From: Loktanella sp.
GTDB lineage: Bacteria > Pseudomonadota > Alphaproteobacteria > Rhodobacterales > Rhodobacteraceae
NCBI GenBank assembly: GCA_017390475.1
Contig: JAFPBO010000051.1
Span: 310,001 to 374,000, forward strand
Length of the DNA: 64,000 nucleotides
Reading direction: 5' to 3'
In this document: piece by piece, positions 53,630-63,446 of the stretch
Position numbering within the stretch: the stretch's first letter is position 1
Layout: every line of letters begins with the position of its first letter
Notes under the pieces: model-generated
Seen by the model: only the letters and a program-made list of their open reading frames with translations
Database searches by the model: none
What the model was told of the DNA's origin: nothing
Made by a program: the position numbers and the translations under genes

Positions 53630-54673
53630 ATGAAAGCCGTTCTGTTTGAAAAATTCGGCGAAACCCCCAGGATTGCCAATCTTCCCGACCCGACACCGCA
53701 ACCCGATGGCGTGGTGATCAAGGTCGAGGCAACGGGCCTGTGCCGCAGCGATTGGCATGGCTGGATGGGGCATGATACCGATATCACCTTGCCGCATGTG
53801 CCGGGTCATGAACTCGCCGGGATCGTGCAGGCCGTCGGCAGCGATGTGCGCCGCTGGCGGGTGGGTGACCGGGTCACGGTGCCTTTCGTCGGGGGCTGCG
53901 GTCATTGCCCGGAATGCCGGGCCGGTCATCAGCAGGTCTGCCATGACCAGTTTCAGCCCGGTTTCACACATTGGGGGTCCTTTGCCGAATATGTCAGCAT
54001 TCATCATGCCGATCTGAACCTTGTCGCCCTGCCCGAAGCGATGGATTTCGCCACAGCGGCCAGCCTTGGCTGCCGCTTTGCCACGTCATTCCGCGCAGTG
54101 GTCGATCAGGGGGCCACGGCGGGCGGTCAATGGGTGGCGGTGCATGGCTGCGGCGGTGTCGGGCTGTCGGCGATCATGATCGCCAATGCGGTTGGTGCGC
54201 ATGTCGTCGCCATTGATATCGACGCGGCCAAGCTGGATTTCGCACGCGACATCGGTGCCGTCGCCTGCATCAATGGTGCCACGACCGCCGATGTCGCCGA
54301 GGCGGTGATCGAATTGACCGGCGGCGGCGCGCATGTGTCGATCGACGCTTTGGGTAGCCCGGTGACCTGTTTCAATTCAATCCAGAACCTGCGACGGCGC
54401 GGCAAACATGTGCAGGTCGGGCTGATGCTGGCCGGTCACGCCACGCCGCAGATCCCGATGGCCAAGGTGATCGCCCACGAGCTGGAAATCCTTGGCAGCC
54501 ATGGCATGCAGGCGCATCGCTATGATGCGATGCTGGCAATGGTCCAATCGGGCAAACTTGACCCCGCGCGACTGGTGTATGACAAGATCAGCCTGGCAGA
54601 GGCACCCGCAGCCCTGATGGCCATGGACAGGTTTCAGGCCGTGGGCGCGACGGTGATCACCAGCTTTGGCTAA
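53630..54673 (+). CDS. Zinc-dependent alcohol dehydrogenase
   Basis: 347 residues from Met 53630, preceded by AAGGAGAG. Medium-chain dehydrogenase: catalytic zinc ligands in [10 protein letters not shown] and PGHELAG; structural zinc cysteines in [18 protein letters not shown](P)-binding [18 protein letters not shown]. The substrate is unknown; the sequence resembles short aliphatic and polyol dehydrogenases. It ends 38 bases before the MalT-like regulator and may belong to the same regulon. Confidence 0.92.
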   Translation: MKAVLFEKFGETPRIANLPDPTPQPDGVVIKVEATGLCRSDWHGWMGHDTDITLPHVPGHELAGIVQAVGSDVRRWRVGDRVTVPFVGGCGHCPECRAGHQQVCHDQFQPGFTHWGSFAEYVSIHHADLNLVALPEAMDFATAASLGCRFATSFRAVVDQGATAGGQWVAVHGCGGVGLSAIMIANAVGAHVVAIDIDAAKLDFARDIGAVACINGATTADVAEAVIELTGGGAHVSIDALGSPVTCFNSIQNLRRRGKHVQVGLMLAGHATPQIPMAKVIAHELEILGSHGMQAHRYDAMLAMVQSGKLDPARLVYDKISLAEAPAALMAMDRFQAVGATVITSFG

Positions 54674-54711
54674 GGCGGCAAGGCGGCATGGTTTGAAACG
54701 GCCGGGTTTTG

Positions 54712-57090
54712 GTGGCATCTGTTCAGCCACGGCTCATTGACCGCAGGAAAGACCGGAATTTGCAGGACCCGTTCAGCCTATATCCGCCGCACAGGATGCT
54801 CGCCGAAAGCATTCTGGCAGGCGCAGAGCCTCTGGTGCTGATCTCGGCCCTGCCAGGCACCGGGCGGTCAACGCTTTTGGCGCAGATTGCGGATATGTCC
54901 GGCGCGCAGGTCGTCACCGCGCCACAGGATGTGCCGGCAAATGCCCCGCTCGGCCTGATCGATTTGCCCGCCGACGGGCAATTCGCTGTACTGCCGGGCA
55001 AAACCCGCATCATCATCAGCGCCGCGCCGCAACAGATCGCGGATTTCGCCAGGCTGCGGCTTTATGGTGATCTGCGGATTATCGGCAATGCCGGTCTGTT
55101 TCTGGCACCGGATGATGATCCCGCCTTTGACCAAAGCGGCGGCTGGCCCGCTTTATCAGCGTTTTTCAGCCGCCAGATGCCAGATGCTGCCACCCGGTCG
55201 ATTCCCACCGCCTATATCCGCGATACGGTGCTTGCCACGATCAATGGTGGCACGGTGGCGGTGCTGCATGCGCTGGCGCTGTCCCGGCGCGGGCTGGACG
55301 CGGCCCCGCTTGACGCCGATGCCTGCGCGGAATTGGACTGGCTGCAACCGCTTGTCGTACAGAATGGCGGTCGCTGGACCTATCGCACCCCGGCGCTCGG
55401 GCAGATGTTCCGCGATGCCATGGCCGGGCTCGCGGTCGAACCGCGCACCAGCCGCCTGTTGGAGGCAGCGGGCGAACCCGGCGTCGCGATCCGTTCGGCA
55501 TTGGCGGCGGGGCATCGGCGGCGGGCCCTGGCCATACTGGAACGCGGCGGCGGCGTCATGCTGGGCCATCTGGAAGGCCCCGCAGAGGCGCGCGCCGTGC
55601 TCGATGCCTTCGGGCAGGACCCCGATCCGTCCGTGCTGGCGCTGCGCGTCATGGTCGCGCTGAAAAGCGGGCAAGCCAGCCATGCCGCCCTGCTGCTGGA
55701 TGCCGCCGAACAGGTGATCCTGAATGCGGCAGCAGCGCCTGACCGCGCCGCATTGCTGACCCGGCAGAATATCCCACCCGAATTGCGCATGGTCCGCCTG
55801 CTGATGGGCGTTTACAGCGACAAGCCGGTCAGTACCAATTTCTATGGTGAATTCGCCGCCCTGCTGGCAGAGGCCCCGCCGGAAAACCATCTGCTGCGCG
55901 GATCGGTCTATAACGTGGCCCTTGATGAACAGATCCGCAGCGGTCGCATGGGCGAGGCGATTGCAACAGGCGAACGCGCCCTGGCGCATTACGATGCAGC
56001 AGGCGCACCCTATCTGGCGTTCTATATCCATGTCCATCTTGCGCTGATGCATCTGATGGCAGGCGCACCAAATGACGCCGAACCACGGCTGAAACTGGCG
56101 CGACAGAAACTGGATGAAACGCCCTTCGACACCCCGCAGGATGATCTGTTTCTGGAACTGCTGGATGCGCAGGTCGCCTATGAACAGGGCCGCTCGGAAA
56201 AGATGGCGCGCTTTGCGGAAACCGCCTTTGAACGCTTTGCCTATGGCGAACTCTGGCCGACCATCGCCGCACAGGCGCTGGCCTTTGGCGCGGAATCCCT
56301 GCTGCAGCTGCGCGGGGCTGCGGCGGCGCTGCAATATATCGACAGCTGGCGGGTGCAGATGTGGCGCACAAGGCGGTTTCGCCTGCTGGTCGAACAACGC
56401 GAAGTCCTGATCCTGCAATCCGCCAACCGCTGGCGCGAGGCCCGCACCCAGCTTCAGGCGATGGCGACACGAATCGGCCATATCTGGATCGACAGCGCCG
56501 GTGAGAACCTGACCGATCTGCGCGATGCAGAGGATCTGACCCAGGCACTGATCTGGCTGCGGCAAAAACTGCTGGAACGCCCACGCGACACCATTCTTGG
56601 CGATCAATTGGCGATGTTGGCGGCCAATCCGCATCTGTCCTGGCGGCAAAAGCAATGTCTGGCGATCTGGCAGGCCTGGTCAGCCCGCCGTCGCGGCAAG
56701 ATAGGCGAGGCGCGCCGCCTTTTGGCGCATGTGCTTGATACGACAGCGGCACGGTCCTGCCGCGCGCCGGTGCTGGAAGAACGCCAGCTTGTCGTCGCCA
56801 TGCTGGATGATCCGCGCATGGCCGGTGGCCCGATGGACGGCAGGCCGGTGCCCCGCGATCTGCGGCGCGGGGCGCTGGATGTCGCGGTCACCGGGCTGTT
56901 GTCGCGGCAGGAATTGCGCGCGCTGTTGTTGCTGTCCGAAGGTTGTTCCAACAAGGAACTGGCCCGCGAAATGCGTGTCAGCCTGCCAACGGTCAAATTT
57001 CACCTGCGCAACCTTTACGCCAAACTGGGCGCAGCGGACCGGCGGCAGGCGATTGATATCGCGCGCAGCCGTCACATCCTGACAACCTAA
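54712..57090 (+). CDS. MalT-like LuxR-family regulator with degenerate P-loop
   Basis: 792 residues from GTG 54712 (TTG 54709 also open). Order: N-terminal NTPase-like region with ALPGTGRSTLL near residue 45, where the Walker A Gly and Lys are replaced by Ala and Arg; a long helical TPR-like region (about 300-680); C-terminal LuxR helix-turn-helix (LSRQELRALLLLSEGCSNKE, VSLPTVKFHLRNLYAKLG). Large LuxR (LAL/MalT) proteins activate catabolic operons. It precedes the ABC transporter operon by 98 bases on the same strand and is its likely activator. Confidence 0.83.
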   Translation: MASVQPRLIDRRKDRNLQDPFSLYPPHRMLAESILAGAEPLVLISALPGTGRSTLLAQIADMSGAQVVTAPQDVPANAPLGLIDLPADGQFAVLPGKTRIIISAAPQQIADFARLRLYGDLRIIGNAGLFLAPDDDPAFDQSGGWPALSAFFSRQMPDAATRSIPTAYIRDTVLATINGGTVAVLHALALSRRGLDAAPLDADACAELDWLQPLVVQNGGRWTYRTPALGQMFRDAMAGLAVEPRTSRLLEAAGEPGVAIRSALAAGHRRRALAILERGGGVMLGHLEGPAEARAVLDAFGQDPDPSVLALRVMVALKSGQASHAALLLDAAEQVILNAAAAPDRAALLTRQNIPPELRMVRLLMGVYSDKPVSTNFYGEFAALLAEAPPENHLLRGSVYNVALDEQIRSGRMGEAIATGERALAHYDAAGAPYLAFYIHVHLALMHLMAGAPNDAEPRLKLARQKLDETPFDTPQDDLFLELLDAQVAYEQGRSEKMARFAETAFERFAYGELWPTIAAQALAFGAESLLQLRGAAAALQYIDSWRVQMWRTRRFRLLVEQREVLILQSANRWREARTQLQAMATRIGHIWIDSAGENLTDLRDAEDLTQALIWLRQKLLERPRDTILGDQLAMLAANPHLSWRQKQCLAIWQAWSARRRGKIGEARRLLAHVLDTTAARSCRAPVLEERQLVVAMLDDPRMAGGPMDGRPVPRDLRRGALDVAVTGLLSRQELRALLLLSEGCSNKELAREMRVSLPTVKFHLRNLYAKLGAADRRQAIDIARSRHILTT

Positions 57091-57188
57091 ACCTATCCCT
57101 AAAGCACCAAAACCTATCCCTCGGGTGGCTGGATCATCGCGGCCTGACCCCGCAAGCTGACGGCAGTTGAACACCTGCCGGAGACATC

Positions 57189-58217
57189 ATGCCACCCAGC
57201 TTTGCAGAATTCATCCTCAGGCGGATTGCCGGTTTCATTGCCGTGCTTCTGGTCTTGTCGATGATGATTTTCGTTCTGGCGCGTGTGGTCCCCGGCGATC
57301 CGGCACGCATGGCGCTGGGTCCGGCCGCCAGCGCCGCGCAGGTTGATGCGATGCGCGCGCAGATGGGGTTGGATGACCCGCTGCCCCTGCAATATGTCAA
57401 TTTCCTGACCGGTGCCGTGCAGGGTGATTTCGGCACCTCACTGATTTCCGGCCGCCCCGTCGCCGCCGAGGTCATGGGCCTGCTGCCTGCGACACTGGAA
57501 CTGGTGCTGGCAACCTTGGTGCTGATGCTGGTGCTGGGCGTACCGCTTGGCGTGTTGTCGGCGCGCTATCAGAACCGCTGGGGCGATACGGTGCTGCGGC
57601 TGTTTTCGCTGATCGGCGTGACGATGCCCGCCTTTCTGGCCGCGATCCTGCTGCAATTATTCGCCGCCTATTACCTGACCGACTGGCCGATCCTTGGCCG
57701 GATGGAACGCGGCATCGGCGCACCCGTGGGGCCCACCGGCCTGCTGACCATCGACGGCCTGCTGGCCTGGCGTCTGGACGTGACGCTGAGCGCGCTGCAA
57801 CATCTGGCCTTTCCCGCCATCGCCCTGTCGCTGTCCGGCATAGCGCAGATCATGCGGATCACCCGTTCCGCGATGATCGAAAACCAGCGCCGCGACCATG
57901 TGCAGACCCTGCGCAGTTTCGGGGTGCCGGGCCGCGTCGTGACCTTCCGCTATCTGCTGAAACTGTCCTCGGTCGCGCCACTGACCATCATGGGGTTGGA
58001 ATTCGCTTCGTTGATCGGGAATGCCTTTGTCGTTGAAATGGTCTTTGCCTGGGGTGGGTTCGCGTCACATGGGCTGGAATCGATCCTGCAAAAAGACCTC
58101 AATTCCGTGATGGCGGTGGTCATGCTGTCGGGTCTGTTCTTTGTCGTGGCAAACCTGCTGATCGATATCATCGTCGGCCTGATCGACCCCCGTATCCGCA
58201 TGAAGGAGGGTCGCTGA
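57189..58217 (+). CDS. Peptide-type ABC transporter permease 1 (DppB-like)
   Basis: 342 residues. Binding-protein-dependent permease with an N-terminal helix (IAVLLVLSMMIFVLARVVPGDPARM), the DppB-specific region MGLDDPLPLQYVNFLTGAVQGDFGTS split here as GLDDPLPLQYVNFLTG and GDFGTSL, about six transmembrane helices and the EAA-loop region TLRSFGVPGRVVTFRYLLKL. It forms the channel with the next gene. An ATG/TGA overlap joins them. Confidence 0.93.
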   Translation: MPPSFAEFILRRIAGFIAVLLVLSMMIFVLARVVPGDPARMALGPAASAAQVDAMRAQMGLDDPLPLQYVNFLTGAVQGDFGTSLISGRPVAAEVMGLLPATLELVLATLVLMLVLGVPLGVLSARYQNRWGDTVLRLFSLIGVTMPAFLAAILLQLFAAYYLTDWPILGRMERGIGAPVGPTGLLTIDGLLAWRLDVTLSALQHLAFPAIALSLSGIAQIMRITRSAMIENQRRDHVQTLRSFGVPGRVVTFRYLLKLSSVAPLTIMGLEFASLIGNAFVVEMVFAWGGFASHGLESILQKDLNSVMAVVMLSGLFFVVANLLIDIIVGLIDPRIRMKEGR

Positions 58218-59089
58218 TGTCTGTTCAGGAAACACCCCACGTGATCCTCACCGCGCGCCGCATGGCCTGGCTGCGGTTCCGGTCCAACCCCGTCGCGATC
58301 ATCGGCGCGCTGATGGTGCTGTCGGTGCTGATCTGCGTGGCCTTCGCGCCATGGATCGCGCCCTATCCTGACCATAGCGGCAATGTACTGGATTTCAGCA
58401 ACCGGCACACTGCACCCAATGCCGATCATTGGCTTGGCACCGACAAGGTGGGTCGCGATATCCTGTCGCGCGTGATCTACGGCTTTCGGGTGTCTTTGTT
58501 GCTGGTGGTCGGCGTGCTGGGTGTCGCAGTGCCGGTCGGGGCGGCGCTGGGGCTGGCTGCGGGTTATTTCGGCGGCCGGACAGAGTTTTTCATCACCGGT
58601 TTCACCAATGTCATGCTGGCGATTCCGCCATTGGTCATGGCTTTGGCGGTCGGCAATATCCTGAACCCCAATCTGATCAATGCGATGATCGCCATCGCCC
58701 TGTTGTGGTGGACATGGCATGCGCGGCTGGTCTACCGCGTCGCCAAATCCGTCGCCGCCGAGGATTACATCGAGGCCGCGCGCCTGGCCGGTGCATCGCA
58801 TTGGCACATCCTGACCCGCGAAATCCTGCCCAATTGCATCGCGGTGATTTCCGTCAAGACCACGCTGGATGCCGCTTTCATCATCCTGTTCGGTGCAACC
58901 CTGTCGTTCCTCGGCCTGGGCGTGCGCCCGCCGACCCCTGATCTGGGGTCCATGGTCGCCGATGGCCGCCAGTTCCTGCCCGAACTCTGGTGGGGCGTGC
59001 TGGGGCCCGCGCTGGGGATCTTTTACGTCACGCTGGGTTTCAACCTGCTGGGTGACGGGCTGCGCGACATGTTCGATGTAGAGGTTTAG
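58217..59089 (+). CDS. Peptide-type ABC transporter permease 2 (DppC-like)
   Basis: 290 residues. N-terminal OppC_N region (MAWLRFRSNPVAIIGALMVL), then NADHWLGTDKVGRDILSRVI and the EAA-loop YIEAARLAGASHWHILTREI. About six helices. It is the second permease of the importer; its start shares a base with the DppB stop, and the ATPase follows by three bases. Confidence 0.94.
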   Translation: MSVQETPHVILTARRMAWLRFRSNPVAIIGALMVLSVLICVAFAPWIAPYPDHSGNVLDFSNRHTAPNADHWLGTDKVGRDILSRVIYGFRVSLLLVVGVLGVAVPVGAALGLAAGYFGGRTEFFITGFTNVMLAIPPLVMALAVGNILNPNLINAMIAIALLWWTWHARLVYRVAKSVAAEDYIEAARLAGASHWHILTREILPNCIAVISVKTTLDAAFIILFGATLSFLGLGVRPPTPDLGSMVADGRQFLPELWWGVLGPALGIFYVTLGFNLLGDGLRDMFDVEV

Positions 59090-59092
59090 GCA

Positions 59093-60769
59093 ATGGCACT
59101 TCTTGATATCCAGAATCTGAACCTGTCCTTCACCAGCTACGGCCAGCGCACCCATGTTTTGCGTGATGTGTCGCTCAAGATCGAACCGGGCCAGCGCGTC
59201 GCGCTGATCGGCGAAACCGGGTCCGGCAAATCGGTGACGTCCAAGGCGATCCTCGACACCCTGCCCCGCAATGCCGCGGTGGAAAGCGGCCAGATCCTGT
59301 GGCGCGGCAAGGACCTGTTGCAGGAAACCAGCACCACGCGCGAGGCACTGAAGGGCATCGAGATGTCGGTGGTGATGCAGGACCCTTTATCCTCCTTCAA
59401 CCCGGTGTTTTCGATCGGCACCCATCTGGACGATGTGCTGTACTGGGCCGACCGGCGCAAAGGTGAAAGGCGCAGCCGTGCCGCCCGGCGCGATCACATC
59501 CATCAGGTGCTGCGCAAGGTACAGCTGTCGGAGCCTGAACGGGTCATGCGCGCCTATCCGTCCCAGCTATCAGGCGGCATGCGCCAGCGGGTGCTCATCG
59601 CCTTGGCGCTGATGAACCGCCCCGCGCTGCTGATCGCCGATGAACCGGGCACCGCGCTGGATGTGACGACGCAGGATGAAATCCTCAAACTGCTGAACGC
59701 GTTGGTGGTGGAAGAAGGCCTGTCATTGCTGATGATTACCCATAATCTGGGCGTCGTGCGCATGACCGCCGATCAGGTCTATGTCATGCATAAAGGCGTG
59801 ATCGTGGAAGACGCACCGTTGAAACGGCTCTTCGCCGCGCCGCGCACCGATTACGCCAGGGAATTGATCGCCGCGATCCCGCCGCTTTACGGACCAAAGG
59901 TCAAGGATCAACCGACCACACCGCAACCGACCTTGGTCAAGCTGGAAGGTGTCGGCAAGGATTTCACCGAAAAACGCCTGCTGCGCGCGCCCCTGATCAA
60001 CAGCGCCGTCAAAGGCGTGGATATCGAGATCGCCAAGGGCGAAATTTTCGGTCTGGCCGGCGAAAGCGGCTCTGGCAAAACCACCGTCGCCCGGATGGTG
60101 ATGGGCATCATGCGCCCGACATCGGGCCGGGTGATCCTTGATGGCCAGCCCCTGACCGAAAGGCTGGATGGCCGCGCCGACCGTGGCTTGGCGCAGATCG
60201 TCTATCAGAACCCCGGCACCTCGCTGAACCCCAAACGCACGGTCGGCCAGACCCTGCAGGTGCCGTTTGGGTTTTCGGATGTGCCACGGTCTGACCACCC
60301 CAAACGGATCGCCGCGCTGCTGGACCGCGTCGGGCTGGGCGCGGAATATGTCAGCCGCTATCCGCATGAATTGTCCGGCGGACAAAAACAGCGCGTGGCG
60401 ATTGCCCGGGCGCTGGCCGCCAATCCGCGCCTGTTGGTGCTGGATGAACCGACCTCAGCGCTGGATGTATCCGTCCAGAAAAAGGTCATCGCCCTGCTGG
60501 AAGAACTGCGCGATGAACTGGGTCTGACCTATCTGTTCATCAGCCACGACCTGTCGCTGATGCGCAATTTCTGTTCACGCATTGCGATCATGCTGCGCGG
60601 GCAGGTCGTGGAACAGGGCACCCCGGCAGAGGTTTTCGTAAACCCCAGCCATGCCTACACCCGCGCGCTTATTTCCGCGATTCCCGTCATCACCGATGAA
60701 GAAGAAGCGCAGAAACCCAAAGTCACCGATGAAGAACGATCAAAATTCCTCGTGTCCTCTGCGGCATGA
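59093..60769 (+). CDS. Fused double ATPase of the peptide-type ABC transporter (DppD-DppF)
   Basis: 558 residues with two complete ABC domains in one chain. First: Walker A GETGSGKSVTS, signature LSGGMRQRVLIALALM, Walker B LLIADEPGTALD. Second (from about residue 285): Walker A GESGSGKTTVAR, signature LSGGQKQRVAIARALAA, Walker B LLVLDEPTSALD. It energises the two permeases. No substrate-binding protein gene is present before the window end; it probably lies downstream. Related transporters (GsiA-like) carry glutathione or modified peptides. Confidence 0.94.
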   Translation: MALLDIQNLNLSFTSYGQRTHVLRDVSLKIEPGQRVALIGETGSGKSVTSKAILDTLPRNAAVESGQILWRGKDLLQETSTTREALKGIEMSVVMQDPLSSFNPVFSIGTHLDDVLYWADRRKGERRSRAARRDHIHQVLRKVQLSEPERVMRAYPSQLSGGMRQRVLIALALMNRPALLIADEPGTALDVTTQDEILKLLNALVVEEGLSLLMITHNLGVVRMTADQVYVMHKGVIVEDAPLKRLFAAPRTDYARELIAAIPPLYGPKVKDQPTTPQPTLVKLEGVGKDFTEKRLLRAPLINSAVKGVDIEIAKGEIFGLAGESGSGKTTVARMVMGIMRPTSGRVILDGQPLTERLDGRADRGLAQIVYQNPGTSLNPKRTVGQTLQVPFGFSDVPRSDHPKRIAALLDRVGLGAEYVSRYPHELSGGQKQRVAIARALAANPRLLVLDEPTSALDVSVQKKVIALLEELRDELGLTYLFISHDLSLMRNFCSRIAIMLRGQVVEQGTPAEVFVNPSHAYTRALISAIPVITDEEEAQKPKVTDEERSKFLVSSAA

Positions 60770-60787
60770 GCAAGAAGGAGAAAAACA

Positions 60788-62344
60788 ATGGTAATCAGAC
60801 TGGGCATTGATGTCGGCGGCACCAATACCGACGCGGTGATCCTTGATGGCCGCCGCGTGCTGGCGGGCGTCAAGCGGATGACGACAGAAGACGTCATGAC
60901 CGGCATCAGCGAAGCCCTCGAAGCGGTGATCGCCGAGGCAGGTATCGCCCGCGACGCGATTGACGTGACGATGATCGGCACGACGCATTTCACCAATGCC
61001 GTGGTGGAACGCCGCGCGCTGGACCCCGTCGCCGCGATCCGCCTTGGCCTGCCCGCCACCGCCTGCCTGCCGCCGATGGTCGACTGGCCCGCAGACCTGA
61101 TCGCCGAAGTCGGTGGTCACCGTTACCTGCTGCATGGCGGTTACGAATTCGACGGGCGCGAAATTGCACCGTTGGATGAGGATGGCTTGCTCAAGGTTGC
61201 CGATGACATCAACAGCAAGGGCATCCGCGCGGCGGCGATTTCTTCGGTCTTCTCGCCGATCAACCGCGCGATGGAAGAACGCGCCCGCGATATCCTGCAG
61301 GAACGCTGCCCCGGTCTGGCTGTCGTCATGTCGTCAGAGATCGGCCGCATCGGCCTGCTGGAACGCGAAAGCGCCGCGATCATGAACGCCAGCCTGCTGA
61401 CGCTGTCGAACCAGACCGTTTCTGCCTTCGGTCGCGCGCTGTCAGAGGCCGGGCTGACCTGCCCGTTCTACGTCACCCAGAACGACGGCACCTTGATGGC
61501 CGCTGACATGGTGCGCCGGTTCCCGGTGCTGACCTTCGCCTCTGGCCCGACCAATTCGATGCGCGGTGCCGCTTTCCTGACCGGGCTGAAAGACGCCATC
61601 GTGATTGATATCGGCGGCACCACCACTGATGTCGGCGCGTTGCAACATGGCTTTCCCCGGCAAGCATCCAGCGTGGTCGATGTCGGCGGTGTGCGCACCA
61701 ATTTCCGCATGCCCGATGTGTTTTCCATCGGCCTTGGCGGCGGCACCCGTGTCGATGGCACGGCAGATGCGCTGGCTGTCGGTCCGCGATCTGTCGGCTA
61801 CCGGCTGACGCAAGAAGCATTGGTGTTTGGCGGCAAGACCCTGACCTGCACCGATATCGCTGTTGCCGCTGGCATGACCGATATCGGCGACGCCAGCCTT
61901 GTCGCAGACCTTGATCCTGCGCTGGTGACTGCCGCCCGCGCCCGGATTGCCGAAATGCTGGAAACCGCCGTGGAACGTACCCGCATCAGCCCCGAACCGA
62001 TGCCGGTGATCGCTGTCGGTGGCGGCTCGATCCTTGCGCCTGACAGCATCGGTGGCCTGGCCGTATTGCGACCCGAAAATTTCGCCGTGGCCAATGCCGT
62101 CGGCGCCGCCATCGCGCAGATTTCGGGCGAGGTGGATCGTATCTTCTCACTCGAAAGCCGCACGCGCGACGAATGCCTTGCCGAGGCAGAGGCAGAGGCC
62201 CGCGCCGCCGCCATCGCCGCCGGGGCCCGCGAAGAGACGCTGGAAGTGATCGAACGCGAAGACGTGCCGCTGGCCTATCTGCCCGGCAATGCCACCCGCA
62301 TTCACGTCAAAGTCGTTGGGGAAATGGGGGCGCTCGATGCTTGA
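60788..62344 (+). CDS. Hydantoinase/oxoprolinase family protein, HyuA-like
   Basis: 518 residues. Actin-like ATPase fold: LGIDVGGTNTDAVILDGRRV at the N-terminus, IDIGGTTTDVGALQHG mid-protein and GGGSILAPDSIGG near the end. ATP-dependent ring-opening amidohydrolases (N-methylhydantoinase, 5-oxoprolinase) share this subunit, usually with a HyuB partner; here DUF917 proteins take that place. AAGGAG precedes the start. The reaction is likely ATP-dependent opening of a cyclic amide, an inference. Confidence 0.88.
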   Translation: MVIRLGIDVGGTNTDAVILDGRRVLAGVKRMTTEDVMTGISEALEAVIAEAGIARDAIDVTMIGTTHFTNAVVERRALDPVAAIRLGLPATACLPPMVDWPADLIAEVGGHRYLLHGGYEFDGREIAPLDEDGLLKVADDINSKGIRAAAISSVFSPINRAMEERARDILQERCPGLAVVMSSEIGRIGLLERESAAIMNASLLTLSNQTVSAFGRALSEAGLTCPFYVTQNDGTLMAADMVRRFPVLTFASGPTNSMRGAAFLTGLKDAIVIDIGGTTTDVGALQHGFPRQASSVVDVGGVRTNFRMPDVFSIGLGGGTRVDGTADALAVGPRSVGYRLTQEALVFGGKTLTCTDIAVAAGMTDIGDASLVADLDPALVTAARARIAEMLETAVERTRISPEPMPVIAVGGGSILAPDSIGGLAVLRPENFAVANAVGAAIAQISGEVDRIFSLESRTRDECLAEAEAEARAAAIAAGAREETLEVIEREDVPLAYLPGNATRIHVKVVGEMGALDA

Positions 62345-63446
62345 TGATACACAAAAAGGCCGCCTGCTGACCGAAGACGATATCGCGGCACTGGAAATCG
62401 GTGCGGGCATCCTTGGCACCGGCGGCGGCGGTAACCCATACATCGGCAAATTGCGCGCACGTGAAATGCTGCGCGCGGGCTATGAAATGCGGCTTCTGTC
62501 GCTGGATGATCTGGATGACGAGGCGCAGGTCGTCGCACTTGGCGGGATCGGCGCGCCCCTGATCTCTTTTGAACGGATCAAGGAAGGCCGCGAAGGTCTG
62601 CGCTGCCTGCGTGCGCTGGAACATCGGCTGGGCTTTACCGCAGATGCCATCGGCTGCGAAGAAATCGGCGGGCAGAATGCGATGGAACCTCTGATCGTCG
62701 GTGCCATGGCCGGGCTGCCGGTGGTGGATGGCGACGGGATGGGCCGCGCCTTTCCCGAAATGCAGATGACCACCTATGCGATCTATGGCCATCGGTCGAC
62801 CCCATCCGTCATGTGCGATCCGCATGGTAATGTCGTCACCTTTGACCATGCGATCACCGAAAAATGGCATGAAACCATGGCGCGGGCCTGTGTCATCGCG
62901 CAGGGCGGTGCCTCGGTGCTGGCCTCTGCGCCGATGTCGGGCGCTTTCATGAAACGCTATGCGATCCCGCACACCTATACCCAGGCGATTGGTCTGGGTC
63001 AGGCCGTGATCGACGCGCGCAAGAACCATGATGATCCGGTCGCGACGATCTGCGAACGCGAAGGCGGGCAGCATGTGTTTTCCGGCAAGATCACAGATCT
63101 GCAACGCCATTTCAAAGGCGGCTTCAACGTCGGCATCGCCCAGATCGAAGGGCTGGATGATTGCCGGGGATCACAGGGTGAAATCGTGATCCAGAACGAA
63201 TTCCTGATCTTCCGCCGCGACGGCGAAATGCAGGTCTGCGTACCCGATCTGGTGGTGGTGCTGGAACTCGATACCGGCCTGCCGATCACCACCGAATTGC
63301 TGCGCTATGGCCAACGGATCGCGGTGCTGGCCCTGCCCTGCCATCCTCTGTTGCGCAGTGATGAGGCGCTGAACGTGGTCGGCCCGGCGGCCTTTGGCCA
63401 TCCTGATATCACCTATGCGCCCATGGCAGAAAAGGGGAAAGCATGA
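62337..63446 (+). CDS. DUF917 (S-methyl-thiohydantoin desulfurase-type) protein 1
   Basis: 369 residues from Met 62337, overlapping the HyuA gene end by eight bases. N-terminal signature LGTGGGGNPYIGKL, then EIGGQNAMEPLIVGAMAGLPVVDGDGMGR, shortened here as EIGGQNAMEPLIVGA and VVDGDGMGRAFPEMQM, and a C-terminal half with FSGKITDL and VPDLVVVLELDTG. The family has been renamed for S-methyl-thiohydantoin desulfurase activity; it commonly accompanies HyuA-like proteins. Role here: release of sulfur or water/amine from a hydantoin-like ring is possible, unproven. Confidence 0.86.
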   Translation: MLDDTQKGRLLTEDDIAALEIGAGILGTGGGGNPYIGKLRAREMLRAGYEMRLLSLDDLDDEAQVVALGGIGAPLISFERIKEGREGLRCLRALEHRLGFTADAIGCEEIGGQNAMEPLIVGAMAGLPVVDGDGMGRAFPEMQMTTYAIYGHRSTPSVMCDPHGNVVTFDHAITEKWHETMARACVIAQGGASVLASAPMSGAFMKRYAIPHTYTQAIGLGQAVIDARKNHDDPVATICEREGGQHVFSGKITDLQRHFKGGFNVGIAQIEGLDDCRGSQGEIVIQNEFLIFRRDGEMQVCVPDLVVVLELDTGLPITTELLRYGQRIAVLALPCHPLLRSDEALNVVGPAAFGHPDITYAPMAEKGKA

